From Cellulosimicrobium cellulans (GTDB lineage: Bacteria > Actinomycetota > Actinomycetes > Actinomycetales > Cellulomonadaceae), in the NCBI RefSeq assembly GCF_007679345.1, contig NZ_VEGH01000007.1, positions 62,001-126,000 of the forward strand: a stretch of 64,000 bases of DNA, given 5' to 3'. Shown here in pieces: positions 8,686-17,529 of this stretch; within the stretch, counting starts at the first letter, position 1, and every line of letters begins with the position of its first letter. Made by a program: the position numbers and the translations under genes. The notes under the pieces are model-generated. The model did not search any database. It had not been told where the DNA came from and saw only the letters and a program-made list of their open reading frames with translations.

Positions 8686-9048
8686 ATGCGCACGCGGAAC
8701 GAGACCGGCCGGCTGGGCGAGGACCTGGCGGCGCGGCTCCTGGAGAACGAGGGCTGCACCGTCCTCGACCGGAACTGGTACGGCCCGGGCGGTGAGCTCG
8801 ACCTCGTGGTGTACGACCCGGTCGAGGACGCCGTCGTCGGCGTCGAGGTCAAGACCCGCCGCACCACGACCTACGGCACCCCGCACGAGGCGGTGACGCC
8901 GCGCAAGGTGCGGCGCCTGCGGGCGCTGCTGGCCGCCTGGCTCGCCGCGCACGACGTCCACGCCCGGTCGGTCCGCCTGGACCTCGTGGCGGTCGAGCTG
9001 CGCGCGGGGCGGCCCCCGCACGCCGAGCACCTCGCGGAGATCGGCTGA
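8686..9048 (+). CDS. YraN family protein (UPF0102, endonuclease-like fold)
   Basis: 120-aa protein with a predicted nuclease fold. The GGELDLV motif (E37, D39) followed by VEVKTR (E54, K56) gives the E-x-D...E-x-K site of restriction-endonuclease-like enzymes. The N-terminus GRLGEDLAARLLENEG is typical. GGAGG at 8673-8677 is well spaced for the ATG. The gene is coupled to comM by a TGATG overlap and heads yraN-comM-dprA, suggesting a role in DNA processing; its biochemical function is unproven. Confidence 0.9.
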   Translation: MRTRNETGRLGEDLAARLLENEGCTVLDRNWYGPGGELDLVVYDPVEDAVVGVEVKTRRTTTYGTPHEAVTPRKVRRLRALLAAWLAAHDVHARSVRLDLVAVELRAGRPPHAEHLAEIG

Positions 9049-10577
9049 TGGCGCTCGGACGGACGCGCGCCGTGGGGCTCGTCGGGCTGTCGGGGCACCT
9101 CGTCGAGGTCGAGGCGCACCTCGCGTCCGCCCTGCCCGCCTTCGTGCTCGTCGGGCTGCCCGACGCCTCGCTCGCCGAGGCGCGCGACCGGGTGCGCGCG
9201 GCCGTCGGCTCGACCGGCCTCACCTGGCCCAACCGGCGGATCACGGTCAACCTCTCGCCCGCCGCGCTCCCGAAGTCGGGGCCGGGGTTCGACCTCGCCG
9301 TCGCCGTCGCCGTGCTGGCCGCGGCGGAGCTCCTGGAGGGCCGGCGGGCCGCGGGGGTGGTCCACCTGGGGGAGCTCGGGCTCGACGGGCGGCTGCGGCC
9401 CGTGCGTGGCGTCCTGCCCGCTGTCGCCGCGGCCGTGGCCGCGGGTCACCCGGACGTCGTCGTGCCCGAGGCCGACGCCCCCGAGGCCGCCCTCGTGCCC
9501 GGCGCGCGGGTCGTCGGCTGCCGCAGCCTCGCGCAGGTGGTGCACCGCTACGGCGGGTCCGTCGTCGTCACCGACGAGCCCGCCGTCCCGCCCGTGCGCG
9601 CCCTCGGCGCCCACCGCACCCCGCCCGGTGACCTCGCCGACGTCCTCGGGCAGGGCGAGGCGCGGGGAGCCGTCGAGGTCGCCGCGGCGGGCGGGCACCA
9701 CCTGCTGCTCGTGGGGCCGCCCGGCGCGGGCAAGACCATGCTGGCGTCCCGGCTCCCTGGCCTGCTGCCCGACCTCGACGAGGCCGAGGCCGTCGAGGTC
9801 ACCGCCGTGCACTCCGTCGCCGGCACCTTCGACCCGGCCGGCGGCCTGCTGCGCCGGCCGCCCTACGAGGACCCGCACCACACCGCCACGCCCGCCAGCA
9901 TCGTCGGCGGGGGCTCGGGGCAGCCCCGGCCCGGCGCGGCATCCCGGGCGCACCGGGGCGTGCTCTTCCTCGACGAGGCGCCCGAGTTCCCGACCGCCGT
10001 CCTGCAGACGCTGCGTCAGCCGCTCGAGCACGGCGAGGTCGTGGTGCACCGGTCAGCCGGTGCCGCCCGGTACCCCGCGCGGTTCCAGCTCGTCCTCGCG
10101 GCCAACCCGTGCCCGTGCGGGCGCGCCATCGGGGCGGGGCTCGCCTGCACCTGCGGGTCGCTCGCGCGCCGGCGGTACTTCGGCAAGATCTCCGGGCCGC
10201 TGCTCGACCGGGTCGACGTCCAGGTCGAGGTGCCCCCCGTCCGCCGAGCCGAGCTGGGCGACCCCGCCGAGAGCACGGCCACCGTCGCCGCACGGGTCGC
10301 CGTCGCGCGCGCGGCCCAGGCCGAGCGGTGGGCGGGCACGCCGTGGCGGGTCAACGGCGAGGTCCCGGGACGCGTGCTCCGCGACCGGCTCGGCGCCGAC
10401 CGGCGGCTGCTGGGCCTGGTCGACGAGGGCGTCGACCGCGGCACGCTCACCCTGCGCGGGGCCGACCGGGTGCTGCGGCTGGCCTGGACCGTCGCCGACC
10501 TCGCGGGACGGGGCGGGCCCGTGCCGGACGACGTCGGGCGGGCCGTGGCGCTGCGGACCCGGGGACAGGCGTCGTGA
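9048..10577 (+). CDS. comM: YifB/ComM family Mg-chelatase-like AAA+ ATPase
   Basis: 509-aa AAA+ ATPase. In transformable bacteria ComM is a branch-migration helicase that integrates incoming DNA. The N-terminal Lon-protease-like domain (residues 1-190) includes VLVGLPDASLAEARDRVRAA. Walker A is GPPGAGKTM near residue 223 and Walker B FLDEAPEF near 306. A Cys-rich insert, NPCPCGRAIGAGLACTCGS, follows, and a Mg-chelatase C-terminal domain closes the protein. Start and stop overlap both neighbours (TGATG and GTGA), so yraN-comM-dprA is a tightly coupled operon. Confidence 0.95.
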   Translation: MALGRTRAVGLVGLSGHLVEVEAHLASALPAFVLVGLPDASLAEARDRVRAAVGSTGLTWPNRRITVNLSPAALPKSGPGFDLAVAVAVLAAAELLEGRRAAGVVHLGELGLDGRLRPVRGVLPAVAAAVAAGHPDVVVPEADAPEAALVPGARVVGCRSLAQVVHRYGGSVVVTDEPAVPPVRALGAHRTPPGDLADVLGQGEARGAVEVAAAGGHHLLLVGPPGAGKTMLASRLPGLLPDLDEAEAVEVTAVHSVAGTFDPAGGLLRRPPYEDPHHTATPASIVGGGSGQPRPGAASRAHRGVLFLDEAPEFPTAVLQTLRQPLEHGEVVVHRSAGAARYPARFQLVLAANPCPCGRAIGAGLACTCGSLARRRYFGKISGPLLDRVDVQVEVPPVRRAELGDPAESTATVAARVAVARAAQAERWAGTPWRVNGEVPGRVLRDRLGADRRLLGLVDEGVDRGTLTLRGADRVLRLAWTVADLAGRGGPVPDDVGRAVALRTRGQAS

Positions 10578-12133
10578 GCGGCACCGGGGACCGGCCGGGC
10601 GCCAGGGCCGGCGCCGACGCGTCCGGGGTGTCCCGTGGTGGGGCGTCGGCGGGTGCCGAGCGACGCGGCGGGCCGTGGGCGGCCGGGCGGGGCGGTCGGG
10701 CGCGGGCGGCCGAGCGGGGTGGCGAGGCGTGGGCGCGTGCCGCGTGGAGCATCGTCGCCGAGCCGGGCGACACCACGGCTGGTGCCGTCGTGGCGGCGCT
10801 GGGTGCGCCCGCCGCCCTCGCCTGGGCCCTGTGGGCGGTGACGGTGACCCCGGCGGACGCGGTGCGTCGGCTACGGGACCTCGCGCGCTCCGACGACCGC
10901 GCGGGTGGTCCGGTCGCGGACCCCGCCGCCGTGACCGGGGGACCCGAGGACGGCACCCGCCACCGTGACCCCGACGGCTCTCCGGTCGGCGGCGTCGACC
11001 CCTGGCCGGCGAACGTCCTGCGCGTGCTCGCCCGGGCGCTGCCGCGCTGGGCGCCCCGGCTCGCCGACCTGGACCCGCGTCCCGCGCTCGACGCCCTCGG
11101 CGAGCACGCCGGCGTCCTGCTGGTCCCGGGGTCCCCGGCGTGGCCTCGCGGGCTCGACGACCTCGGACCCGCTGCGCCGCTCTGCCTCTGGGTCCGGGGC
11201 CGGCCGGGCCTGGCGGCGCTGGCGGCCCGGTCGGTCGCCGTGGTCGGCGCGCGGGCGGCCACGGCGTACGGCGAGCGCGTCGCCGGCGATCTCGGCGTCG
11301 GCCTCGCGGAGCGGGGTGTCACCGTCGTGTCGGGCGGCGCCTTCGGCGTGGACGTCGCGGCGCACCGCGGCGCCCTGGCGGCGGGCGGACGGACCGTCGC
11401 GCTGCTCGCCGGTGGGATCGACCGCCCGACGCCCGCCGGCAACCTCGCGGTGCTCGAGCGGATCGTCGACGACGGGGGAGCGCTGGTCGCCGAGAGCCCG
11501 CCCGGCACCCCGCCGAGCCGGGCGCGGTTCCTGCAGCGCAACCGGGTGATCGCCGCCCTCACCGGCGCGACCGTGGTCGTGGAGGCGGCCTGGCGCAGCG
11601 GTGCACTCAGCACGGCGGCCCGGGCGGCCGAGCTCTTCCGGCCCGTCGGTGCCGTGCCCGGCCCGATCACCTCGACGGCCTCGGTCGGGTGCCACCGGTT
11701 GCTGCGCGACGGTGCCGCCGTCTGCGTGACCGACGCGACGCAGGTGGTGGAGCTCCTCGACCCGCCGGGGGCCCGAGGACCGGGTGACGCGGGACATGCC
11801 GCGGCGGGGCCGCTCACCGGGCGTACCGCGGTCGGGCCACCCGCGGCGTCACCGGGGCCCTCGGGGTCACCGCCGCCCGCCGTGGCCGACCGCGCGGACA
11901 GCCCGGCCTCGCGCACCCTCGACGCGCTCCACCGCCGGCGCGCCCTGGCCGTTCCGGAGGTCGCCCGGCGCGCGGGGCTGGCCGAGCACGAGGTCGTCGT
12001 CGCCCTCGGGCTGCTCGAGCTCGCCGGAGCCGTACGCCTCGTCGACGGGCGTTGGCGACGGGCGGACGACCGCTCCGGGAGAGGCGGACCCGTGGAGCGG
12101 GACCCGGAGGGCCAGCGAGCACCACCTCGATGA
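10574..12133 (+). CDS. dprA: DNA-processing protein DprA
   Basis: 519-aa DprA/Smf. In naturally competent species it binds incoming single strands and loads RecA. The Rossmann-like core (about residues 205-395) shows VGARAATAYGERVAGDLG, VVSGGAFGVDVAAHRGAL, LAGGIDRPTPAGN and FLQRNRVIAALTGATVVVEA, with SGAL following. A C-terminal winged helix ends at about residue 505. The first 60 residues are low-complexity and Arg/Gly-rich, longer than usual. The GTG overlaps the comM stop by 4 nt. Confidence 0.95.
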   Translation: MSGTGDRPGARAGADASGVSRGGASAGAERRGGPWAAGRGGRARAAERGGEAWARAAWSIVAEPGDTTAGAVVAALGAPAALAWALWAVTVTPADAVRRLRDLARSDDRAGGPVADPAAVTGGPEDGTRHRDPDGSPVGGVDPWPANVLRVLARALPRWAPRLADLDPRPALDALGEHAGVLLVPGSPAWPRGLDDLGPAAPLCLWVRGRPGLAALAARSVAVVGARAATAYGERVAGDLGVGLAERGVTVVSGGAFGVDVAAHRGALAAGGRTVALLAGGIDRPTPAGNLAVLERIVDDGGALVAESPPGTPPSRARFLQRNRVIAALTGATVVVEAAWRSGALSTAARAAELFRPVGAVPGPITSTASVGCHRLLRDGAAVCVTDATQVVELLDPPGARGPGDAGHAAAGPLTGRTAVGPPAASPGPSGSPPPAVADRADSPASRTLDALHRRRALAVPEVARRAGLAEHEVVVALGLLELAGAVRLVDGRWRRADDRSGRGGPVERDPEGQRAPPR

Positions 12134-12620
12134 GGTGGGCGCCGGCGGCGGGAGGGACTCCGGGGCCGGGCGCCCCGCCTGCGATGTGCCGAGTTCCCGG
12201 GGAGCGCCGCGAGACGAGGCGGGCGCCGGTGATGCAGGACATTCCCGGACCCGCTGGGACGCAAAGCCGTATCGGCGGTCGGGAATTCGCAGACGAGGGC
12301 GCAGCGCCGGCGTTCACCCGTGCGGCCCCTGGTCAAACCGCGCGCAGCCCTGCCTCTGGCAGGATCGCGCCCAGGAAAACGCATTCACCCGCTCGGACGA
12401 CCCACGACACGACGGGGACGTGTCCGACAGGTGGACGCGGTCACGCCGGAACCGCTGCCGAACGGTAGGAAATCCCGACATGGAATCGGACATATGACCG
12501 TGATTCGTACAGGGGTGGGTGAAACGCGCCACAGACCGCTTGTCGCCCGGAGGTGTGACAGGTGACCGTAGTGCCGTGCACACGGGGGCAGCAGTGGACT
12601 CGGCTCGGGGGACCTCCCCG
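12134..12620. other. Intergenic region between dprA and xerC
   Basis: About 490 nt with no convincing gene; short frames here have poor codon use. The part around 12440-12560 is visibly less GC-rich than its surroundings, with AT-rich words such as GACATATGACC and GGTGAAACG. It probably carries the xerC-sigma promoter, but I cannot place it. No strong hairpin is evident, so dprA termination is unclear. Confidence 0.5.
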
Positions 12621-13508
12621 ATGACCGACGCCTTCGCGCTCCACCTGCGCGCCCAGCGGGGGCTCTCCGAGAACACCGTGCGGGCCTACCTGGGCGACCT
12701 GGACGACCTCGCGGCCTACGCGCGCCGGCACGGGGTGCCCGAGCTGACGGGCGTCGACATCGCGGTCCTGCGCGGCTGGCTCGCCTCGATGGCGTCCGCC
12801 GAGCGCAGCCGGGCGACGCTCGCCCGGCGTGGTGCGGCGGCGCGCACCTTCTTCGCGTGGGCGGCCCGCACCGGGCGCGTCGCGCAGGACCCGGCGCTGC
12901 GTCTGGCGAGCGCCCGGCCCGCGTCGCACCTGCCGACCGTGCTGGACCAGGGCTCGGCCGCCGCGCTCCTGGACACGGCCCGGGTGCGCGCGGACGACGG
13001 CGACCCGGTCCACCTCCGGGACTGGGCGGCGCTGGAGCTGCTGTACGCCACCGGCGCGCGCGTCGGCGAGCTGTGCGGCGCCGACGTCGACGACCTGGAC
13101 CTGGCCACGCGCACGATCCGGCTCACGGGCAAGGGCGACAAGCAGCGCGTCGTCCCGGTCGGGGAGCTCGCGGTCGAGGCCGTCGAGGCCTGGCTGACGC
13201 GGGGTCGCCCGGTGCTCGCGACGGAGACCTCGGGGCCGGCGCTGCTGCTCGGCCGGCGCGGCGGACGTGCGGACCAGCGCCAGCTGCGCCAGGCTGTGCA
13301 CGACGTGTCCGCCGCCGCCGGCGTGAGCGACGTGGCCCCCCACGCGCTCCGGCACTCGGTCGCCACCCACCTCCTCGAGGGCGGGTCCGACCTCCGCAGC
13401 GTGCAGGAGGTGCTGGGCCACGCGAGCCTCGCCACCACGCAGCGCTACACCCACGTGACCGCGGACCGCCTCCGCGCGTCCTTCGAGCAGGCCCACCCCC
13501 GCGCATGA
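12621..13508 (+). CDS. xerC: Tyrosine recombinase XerC
   Basis: 295-aa tyrosine recombinase that resolves chromosome dimers at dif with XerD. The SAM-like N-terminal domain (residues 1-90, [20 protein letters not shown]) is followed by the catalytic domain: Arg in TGARVGEL (about 146), Lys in GKGDKQR, HxxR in HALRHS, His in LGHASL, and the nucleophilic Tyr in QRYTHV. The ATG gives the usual family length. A GTG at 12594 is an alternative start that would add nine residues. The stop overlaps or abuts the sigma gene. Confidence 0.93.
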   Translation: MTDAFALHLRAQRGLSENTVRAYLGDLDDLAAYARRHGVPELTGVDIAVLRGWLASMASAERSRATLARRGAAARTFFAWAARTGRVAQDPALRLASARPASHLPTVLDQGSAAALLDTARVRADDGDPVHLRDWAALELLYATGARVGELCGADVDDLDLATRTIRLTGKGDKQRVVPVGELAVEAVEAWLTRGRPVLATETSGPALLLGRRGGRADQRQLRQAVHDVSAAAGVSDVAPHALRHSVATHLLEGGSDLRSVQEVLGHASLATTQRYTHVTADRLRASFEQAHPRA

Positions 13509-13528
13509 CGTCCGAGATGGAGAGGCCC

Positions 13529-14557
13529 ATGTCAGTTCCGGCTGAGGACACGGTCCCGCTGGCTGCCTCGTCGCGCCGCGGGGCGGGTGCGCCCACCGCG
13601 CCCCTCGGCGTCATCCCGCGGCAGCAGTCGCCGGAGGTCGACGACCTCGACCTCGACGCCGCCGGGGCGATCGCCGTCGCCACCGAGGCCGCGGAGGTCG
13701 ACCTCGACGACGCCGTGCTCGAGGCGGTCGTGACGCTGACCGCGGTCGAGGACCCGGAGCTGGACGAGCTCGACGCGCTCGCGGACCCCGTGGTGGACCC
13801 CGTCGCGCAGGACTGGCAGCTGTTCAAGTCGGGCGGCGACCGTCTGGTGCGCGAGCGGCTGATCCTGCACTACGCGCCGCTGGTCACCGCGGTCGCCGGG
13901 CGGGTCGGCATGCGCCTGCCGGCGATGGTGGAGCAGGCCGACCTGGTGTCGTACGGCATGTTCGGCCTGATCGACGCGATCGAGAAGTACGAGCCGGGCC
14001 GCTCGGTCAAGTTCGAGACGTACGCGAGCGCGCGCATCCGCGGGGCGATCATCGACGAGCTGCGCGCGATGGACTGGATCCCGCGCTCGGTGCGGACGAA
14101 GGCCCGCGCGGTCGACCGCGCCTACGCGGAGCTGGAGAGCGCGCTGCACCGCGTGCCGACCGAGTCCGAGGTGGCGGCGCGGCTGCAGATGGACATCCGC
14201 GAGCTGCGGGCGCTGTTCACCCAGCTGTCCACCGTGAACGTCGCGGCCCTGGACGAGCTGCTCGGGGCGGGGGAGGACCGCGGCGACCGGCTGTCGCTGC
14301 TGGACACCCTCGGCGACGACCGCACCCCGGACCCCGAGAACTCCTTCGAGGCGCAGGAGACCAAGTTCCTGCTGGCGCGGGCGATCGACCAGCTCGGCGA
14401 GCGGGAGAAGCTCGTCCTGGTCCTCTACTACTACGAGGGCATGACGCTCGCGGAGATCGGTCGCGTCCTGGGCGTGACGGAGTCCCGCATCTCGCAGATG
14501 CACACGGCCGCGATGCTGCGCCTGCGCGCGCGGCTGACCGAGGCCGACCGCGGCTGA
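13529..14557 (+). CDS. whiG: FliA/WhiG family RNA polymerase sigma factor
   Basis: Group 3 sigma factor. Relatives control flagellar genes (FliA) or sporulation (WhiG). Region 2 includes [54 protein letters not shown] and DWIPRSVR. Region 3 ([10 protein letters not shown]) follows, then region 4 ([20 protein letters not shown] and [14 protein letters not shown]). The first 95 residues are a very acidic, probably disordered extension not normal for FliA. GGAGAGG before 13529 favours this ATG (342 aa); ATG 13505 would overlap the xerC stop (350 aa). Confidence 0.9.
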   Translation: MSVPAEDTVPLAASSRRGAGAPTAPLGVIPRQQSPEVDDLDLDAAGAIAVATEAAEVDLDDAVLEAVVTLTAVEDPELDELDALADPVVDPVAQDWQLFKSGGDRLVRERLILHYAPLVTAVAGRVGMRLPAMVEQADLVSYGMFGLIDAIEKYEPGRSVKFETYASARIRGAIIDELRAMDWIPRSVRTKARAVDRAYAELESALHRVPTESEVAARLQMDIRELRALFTQLSTVNVAALDELLGAGEDRGDRLSLLDTLGDDRTPDPENSFEAQETKFLLARAIDQLGEREKLVLVLYYYEGMTLAEIGRVLGVTESRISQMHTAAMLRLRARLTEADRG

Positions 14558-15109
14558 CCCGGTCCCGGCGGCCCCGGTGCCGTCGGCGAGCAGCACCACC
14601 GGGCCGCCGCGGAGCAGCAGCACCGGGTCGAGGTAGGCGTCGCCGTCGCGCACGCCCCAGTGCAGGCACGTCGGGGCGCAGTGGCTGCGGTCGGCGGTCA
14701 CGCTCCCGACCACCGCCCCGGCCGCGACCCGGTCGCCCACCGCGACCGCCGCGGCGACCGGCTCGACGGAGCTCCGCAGCCCGTCGTCGTGCCGGACGGT
14801 GAGCACGGGCCGGTCCACCACGACGCCCGCGAACGTGACGACACCGGCGCGGGGTGCGAGCACGCGCGTGCCGACGGGTGCGTCCAGGTCGACGCCGCGG
14901 TGCCCGGCGGCCCACGGGACGTCCGGGCCGTCGAACGGCTCGACGACGACCACCGGCTCGACCGGCGGGCGCCACCCGTCGGCGGCGGCGACGACGGCGA
15001 GGGTCGGGGCCGGCCCGAGGACGGCGCGCGCGGTCGGCACCAGGGCCCCGACCAGCGCCAGCAGCAGCGCTCCGGTCAGGACCCGGTGGGGGAGCGGGAC
15101 GGCGGACAT
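13532..15109 (-). CDS. M23 family metallopeptidase (conserved part 14560-15109)
   Basis: Secreted or membrane-anchored LytM-type murein endopeptidase. An N-terminal hydrophobic segment ([20 protein letters not shown]) precedes the M23 domain: [10 protein letters not shown] holds the HxxxD zinc motif, and CLHWGVRDG holds the HxH-like pair with a Cys-Thr-Cys-rich lead. The domain finishes at [14 protein letters not shown], where relatives end. Here no stop occurs in frame until 13532, so the open frame runs about 340 codons antisense through the whole sigma gene. That extension has no recognisable domain. I give the full open frame, but only 14560-15109 is supported as protein. The bipartite element at 15162-15210 lies 53 nt upstream. 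Confidence 0.6.
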   Translation of the reverse strand: MSAVPLPHRVLTGALLLALVGALVPTARAVLGPAPTLAVVAAADGWRPPVEPVVVVEPFDGPDVPWAAGHRGVDLDAPVGTRVLAPRAGVVTFAGVVVDRPVLTVRHDDGLRSSVEPVAAAVAVGDRVAAGAVVGSVTADRSHCAPTCLHWGVRDGDAYLDPVLLLRGGPVVLLADGTGAAGTGSAAVGLGQPRAQAQHRGRVHLRDAGLRHAQDATDLRERHALVVVEDQDELLPLAELVDRPRQQELGLLRLEGVLGVRGAVVAEGVQQRQPVAAVLPRPEQLVQGRDVHGGQLGEQRPQLADVHLQPRRHLGLGRHAVQRALQLRVGAVDRAGLRPHRARDPVHRAQLVDDRPADARARVRLELDRAARLVLLDRVDQAEHAVRHQVGLLHHRRQAHADPPGDRGDQRRVVQDQPLAHQTVAARLEQLPVLRDGVHHGVRERVELVQLRVLDRGQRHDRLEHGVVEVDLRGLGGDGDRPGGVEVEVVDLRRLLPRDDAEGRGGRTRPAARRGSQRDRVLSRN

Positions 15110-15161
15110 GGCACCGAGGGTGCGCCGGACGCGCGGGCCGGACGGCATCCCAGACGTCCCG

Positions 15162-15210
15162 CCTGGGGACGCGACGCGTCGGGCGCGCTGTGGAGGACTC
15201 GGCGCCCGCC
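15162..15210 (-). promoter_or_regulatory. Second copy of the bipartite element, upstream of the M23 peptidase
   Basis: On the minus strand the 23-nt half (15210-15188), a 17-nt spacer and GTCCCCAGG (15170-15162) repeat the element before yraN with no mismatch in either half. The spacers are unrelated. It ends 53 nt before the peptidase ATG. Same orientation and similar distance suggest shared control. Confidence 0.55.
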
Positions 15211-15330
15211 TCCGGACCGGAGGGTCGCGTGAGAGGCTCGGGCGCGTGGGCGGCACGGGCGCCACGTCGGCGTCGCGCACGTCACGCCCGCCCGGGTCCG
15301 GCGCCGGTCCGGGCGCTGGCGGCGGTCCGG

Positions 15331-15336
15331 TAGACT
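15331..15336 (+). promoter_or_regulatory. Putative -10 (TAGACT) of rpsB-tsf
   Basis: TAGACT, identical to the hexamers before rpsO (45483) and before ylxR-infB (36449). It gives a leader of about 250 nt. The -35 is not obvious. Confidence 0.5.
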
Positions 15337-15594
15337 CCTTCCTGCGACCGGTGCGTGCCGGTCGACATCGCGCGTCATCACCGACGCACACACCCCACCG
15401 CCCCGGCGGGAGAGGTGCGTGCGGAGGGCCGGCGCCGGCAGCGGTCCGGGACCCCAGGGGCCCGGTGTCGGCAAGGGCGTGGCGCCAGGGGCGCGTCCCG
15501 ACCGGGAGGCGTCGACAACCGGACGAGCGGGTGCGCCGAGGCGGGCCCGCGATCACTGTGCGCGCCCCCGACGCGGGCGCGCGGAAGGACCACC
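15337..15594 (+). promoter_or_regulatory. Long 5' leader of rpsB
   Basis: About 250 nt without a convincing gene. An 8-bp hairpin (15560-15567 with 15575-15582, 7-nt loop) abuts the ribosome-binding site GGAAGGA (15583-15589). It could modulate rpsB translation; no known S2 leader consensus was recognised. Confidence 0.3.
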
Positions 15595-16548
15595 ATGGCC
15601 GTCGTGACCATGCGCCAGCTGCTCGAGAGCGGTGTCCACTTCGGGCACCAGACCCGCCGCTGGAACCCCAAGATGAAGCGCTTCATCTTCACCGAGCGCA
15701 ACGGCATCTACATCGTCGACCTGCAGCAGTCGCTGTCCTACATCGACCGCGCGTACGACTTCGTCAAGGAGACGGTCGCCCACGGCGGCACCATCCTGTT
15801 CGTCGGCACGAAGAAGCAGGCCCAGGAGCCGGTGGCCGAGCAGGCCGCCCGCGTCGGGATGCCCTACGTCAACCAGCGCTGGCTGGGCGGCATGCTCACC
15901 AACTTCCAGACGGTGAACAAGCGCCTGCAGCGCCTCAAGGAGCTCGAGCTCATCGACTTCGACGACGTCGCGGGGAGCGCGTACACGAAGAAGGAGCTCC
16001 TCATCATGCGTCGCGAGAAGGACAAGCTCGCGAAGACGCTGGGCGGCATCCGCGACATGACCCGGACCCCGTCCGCGGTGTGGATCGTGGACACCAACAA
16101 GGAGCACCTGGCCGTCGACGAGGCGCGCAAGCTCGGCATCCCGATCGTCGCGATCCTCGACACCAACTGCGACCCGGACGTCGTCGACTACCCGATCCCG
16201 GGCAACGACGACGCGATCCGCGCCGTGCAGCTGCTGACCCGCGTGATCGCGGACGCGGCCGCCGAGGGCACGCTGCAGCGCCACTCGGGCCGCCAGGGTG
16301 GCGCCGAGGCCGCGTCGGCCGAGTCCGAGCCGCTGGCCGAGTGGGAGCGCGAGCTCCTGGCCGGTGCCGAGGAGTCGCTGGCCGCCACGCAGGCGACCGC
16401 CGACGAGGCCCCCGCGGGCGAGCCGACCCCGGCCGAGGGTGCTGCCACCCCGGGCCAGGACGCCGCTCCGGCCGTCGAGGCCGCTGCCGAGGCCGCCGCG
16501 ACCGAGACCGCCGCCGCCGAGTCCGAGGGCGACGCCGAGTCCGAGTGA
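15595..16548 (+). CDS. rpsB: 30S ribosomal protein S2 (uS2)
   Basis: Small-subunit protein uS2. Conserved blocks: [20 protein letters not shown] at the start, [45 protein letters not shown] and [19 protein letters not shown]. The 317-aa length reflects an Ala/Glu/Pro-rich acidic tail from about residue 235, as in many actinobacteria. The ATG has GGAAGGA nearby. It is followed by tsf 44 nt later, the usual pair. Confidence 0.97.
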   Translation: MAVVTMRQLLESGVHFGHQTRRWNPKMKRFIFTERNGIYIVDLQQSLSYIDRAYDFVKETVAHGGTILFVGTKKQAQEPVAEQAARVGMPYVNQRWLGGMLTNFQTVNKRLQRLKELELIDFDDVAGSAYTKKELLIMRREKDKLAKTLGGIRDMTRTPSAVWIVDTNKEHLAVDEARKLGIPIVAILDTNCDPDVVDYPIPGNDDAIRAVQLLTRVIADAAAEGTLQRHSGRQGGAEAASAESEPLAEWERELLAGAEESLAATQATADEAPAGEPTPAEGAATPGQDAAPAVEAAAEAAATETAAAESEGDAESE

Positions 16549-16592
16549 CCCGGCCCGCTCATCGCACGCACTGACGAGTTAGGACGGAACAG

Positions 16593-17438
16593 ATGGCCAA
16601 CTACTCCATGGCCGACATCAAGGCGCTCCGCGAGAAGACCGGCGCGGGCATGATGGACGTCAAGAAGGCGCTCGAGGAGGCGGAGGGCGACGCCGACAAG
16701 GCGCTCGAGATCATCCGCGTCAAGGGCCTGAAGGGCGTCTCCAAGCGCGAGGGCCGCTCGGCCTCCGACGGCCTGGTCGCGGCCGAGGTCGTCACCGCCG
16801 GCGACGGCGAGGACGAGGTCGGTGTGATCGTCGAGGTGAACTCGGAGACGGACTTCGTCGCCAAGAACGCCACGTTCATCACCCTGTCGGAGAAGGTGCT
16901 CGCCACGGCGGTCGCCTCCGGCGCCCGCGACGCGGACGCGCTGCTGTCCGCGGACGTCGAGGGCAAGTCCCTGCAGGACGTCGTCGACGAGACGGCCGCC
17001 GTGCTCGGCGAGAAGGTCGTCGTGCGCCGCGTGGCCCGCGTCGCCGGCGAGAAGGTCGCCGTCTACCTGCACAAGGTGAACAAGGACCTCCCCCCGCAGG
17101 TCGGCGTGCTCGTCGCGACCGACGCCAAGGGCGCCGAGGTGGCGCGCGACATCGCGACGCACGTCGCCGCGTTCTCGCCGACCTACCTGACGCGCGACGA
17201 GGTCCCGGCCGAGACGGTCGAGAACGAGCGCCGCATCGCCGAGGAGACCGCCCGCAACGAGGGCAAGCCCGAGGCCGCGCTGCCGAAGATCGTCGAGGGC
17301 CGCCTCAACGGGTACTTCAAGGACGTCGTCCTGCTGGACCAGCCGTTCGCGAAGGACCCGAAGAAGTCGATCGCCCAGGTGCTCGCCGAGGTCGGCGGCA
17401 CGGTGACCGGCTTCGTGCGGTTCCGCGTCGGCGCCTGA
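16593..17438 (+). CDS. tsf: Elongation factor Ts
   Basis: 281-aa guanine-nucleotide exchange factor for EF-Tu. The N-terminal UBA-like module ([20 protein letters not shown]) is followed by the EF-Tu-contacting core with [14 protein letters not shown] and repeated dimerisation-type subdomains; the end is [24 protein letters not shown]. Full length. It is co-transcribed with rpsB, with a 36-nt perfect palindrome just downstream that probably ends or attenuates the transcript before pyrH. Confidence 0.97.
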   Translation: MANYSMADIKALREKTGAGMMDVKKALEEAEGDADKALEIIRVKGLKGVSKREGRSASDGLVAAEVVTAGDGEDEVGVIVEVNSETDFVAKNATFITLSEKVLATAVASGARDADALLSADVEGKSLQDVVDETAAVLGEKVVVRRVARVAGEKVAVYLHKVNKDLPPQVGVLVATDAKGAEVARDIATHVAAFSPTYLTRDEVPAETVENERRIAEETARNEGKPEAALPKIVEGRLNGYFKDVVLLDQPFAKDPKKSIAQVLAEVGGTVTGFVRFRVGA

Positions 17439-17449
17439 CGACGCCACAC

Positions 17450-17485
17450 CCGGTGGCCCCGGCCCGTACGGGCCGGGGCCACCGG
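17450..17485 (+). terminator. 36-nt perfect palindrome after tsf
   Basis: Perfectly self-complementary over 36 nt (centre 17467/17468), nearly all G and C. It begins 11 nt after the tsf stop and ends 44 nt before pyrH. As RNA it forms about a 16-bp stem with a 4-nt loop. No U tract follows. Confidence 0.7.
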
Positions 17486-17529
17486 TGCGAGATCCCCGCA
17501 GCCACCCGCCGACGACCTGGAGGAACCCC

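Noticed and set aside
10447..12384. 645-codon open frame antisense to dprA
   Set aside because: Arg/Ser/Pro-rich shadow of dprA codon bias; no domain and no start signal.
12480..12510. Palindrome around CATATG upstream of xerC as an attachment or dif site
   Set aside because: The flanking GAATC/GATTC words are not symmetric about the centre, and it does not resemble an actinobacterial dif site.
13505..13531. ATG 13505 as the sigma factor start
   Set aside because: It overlaps the xerC stop as ATGA, so it remains possible, but ATG 13529 has the better ribosome-binding site (GGAGAGG).
15110..15594. Possible small gene in the rpsB upstream region
   Set aside because: Open frames there lack ribosome-binding sites and look like non-coding high-GC sequence; treated as leader and promoter region.
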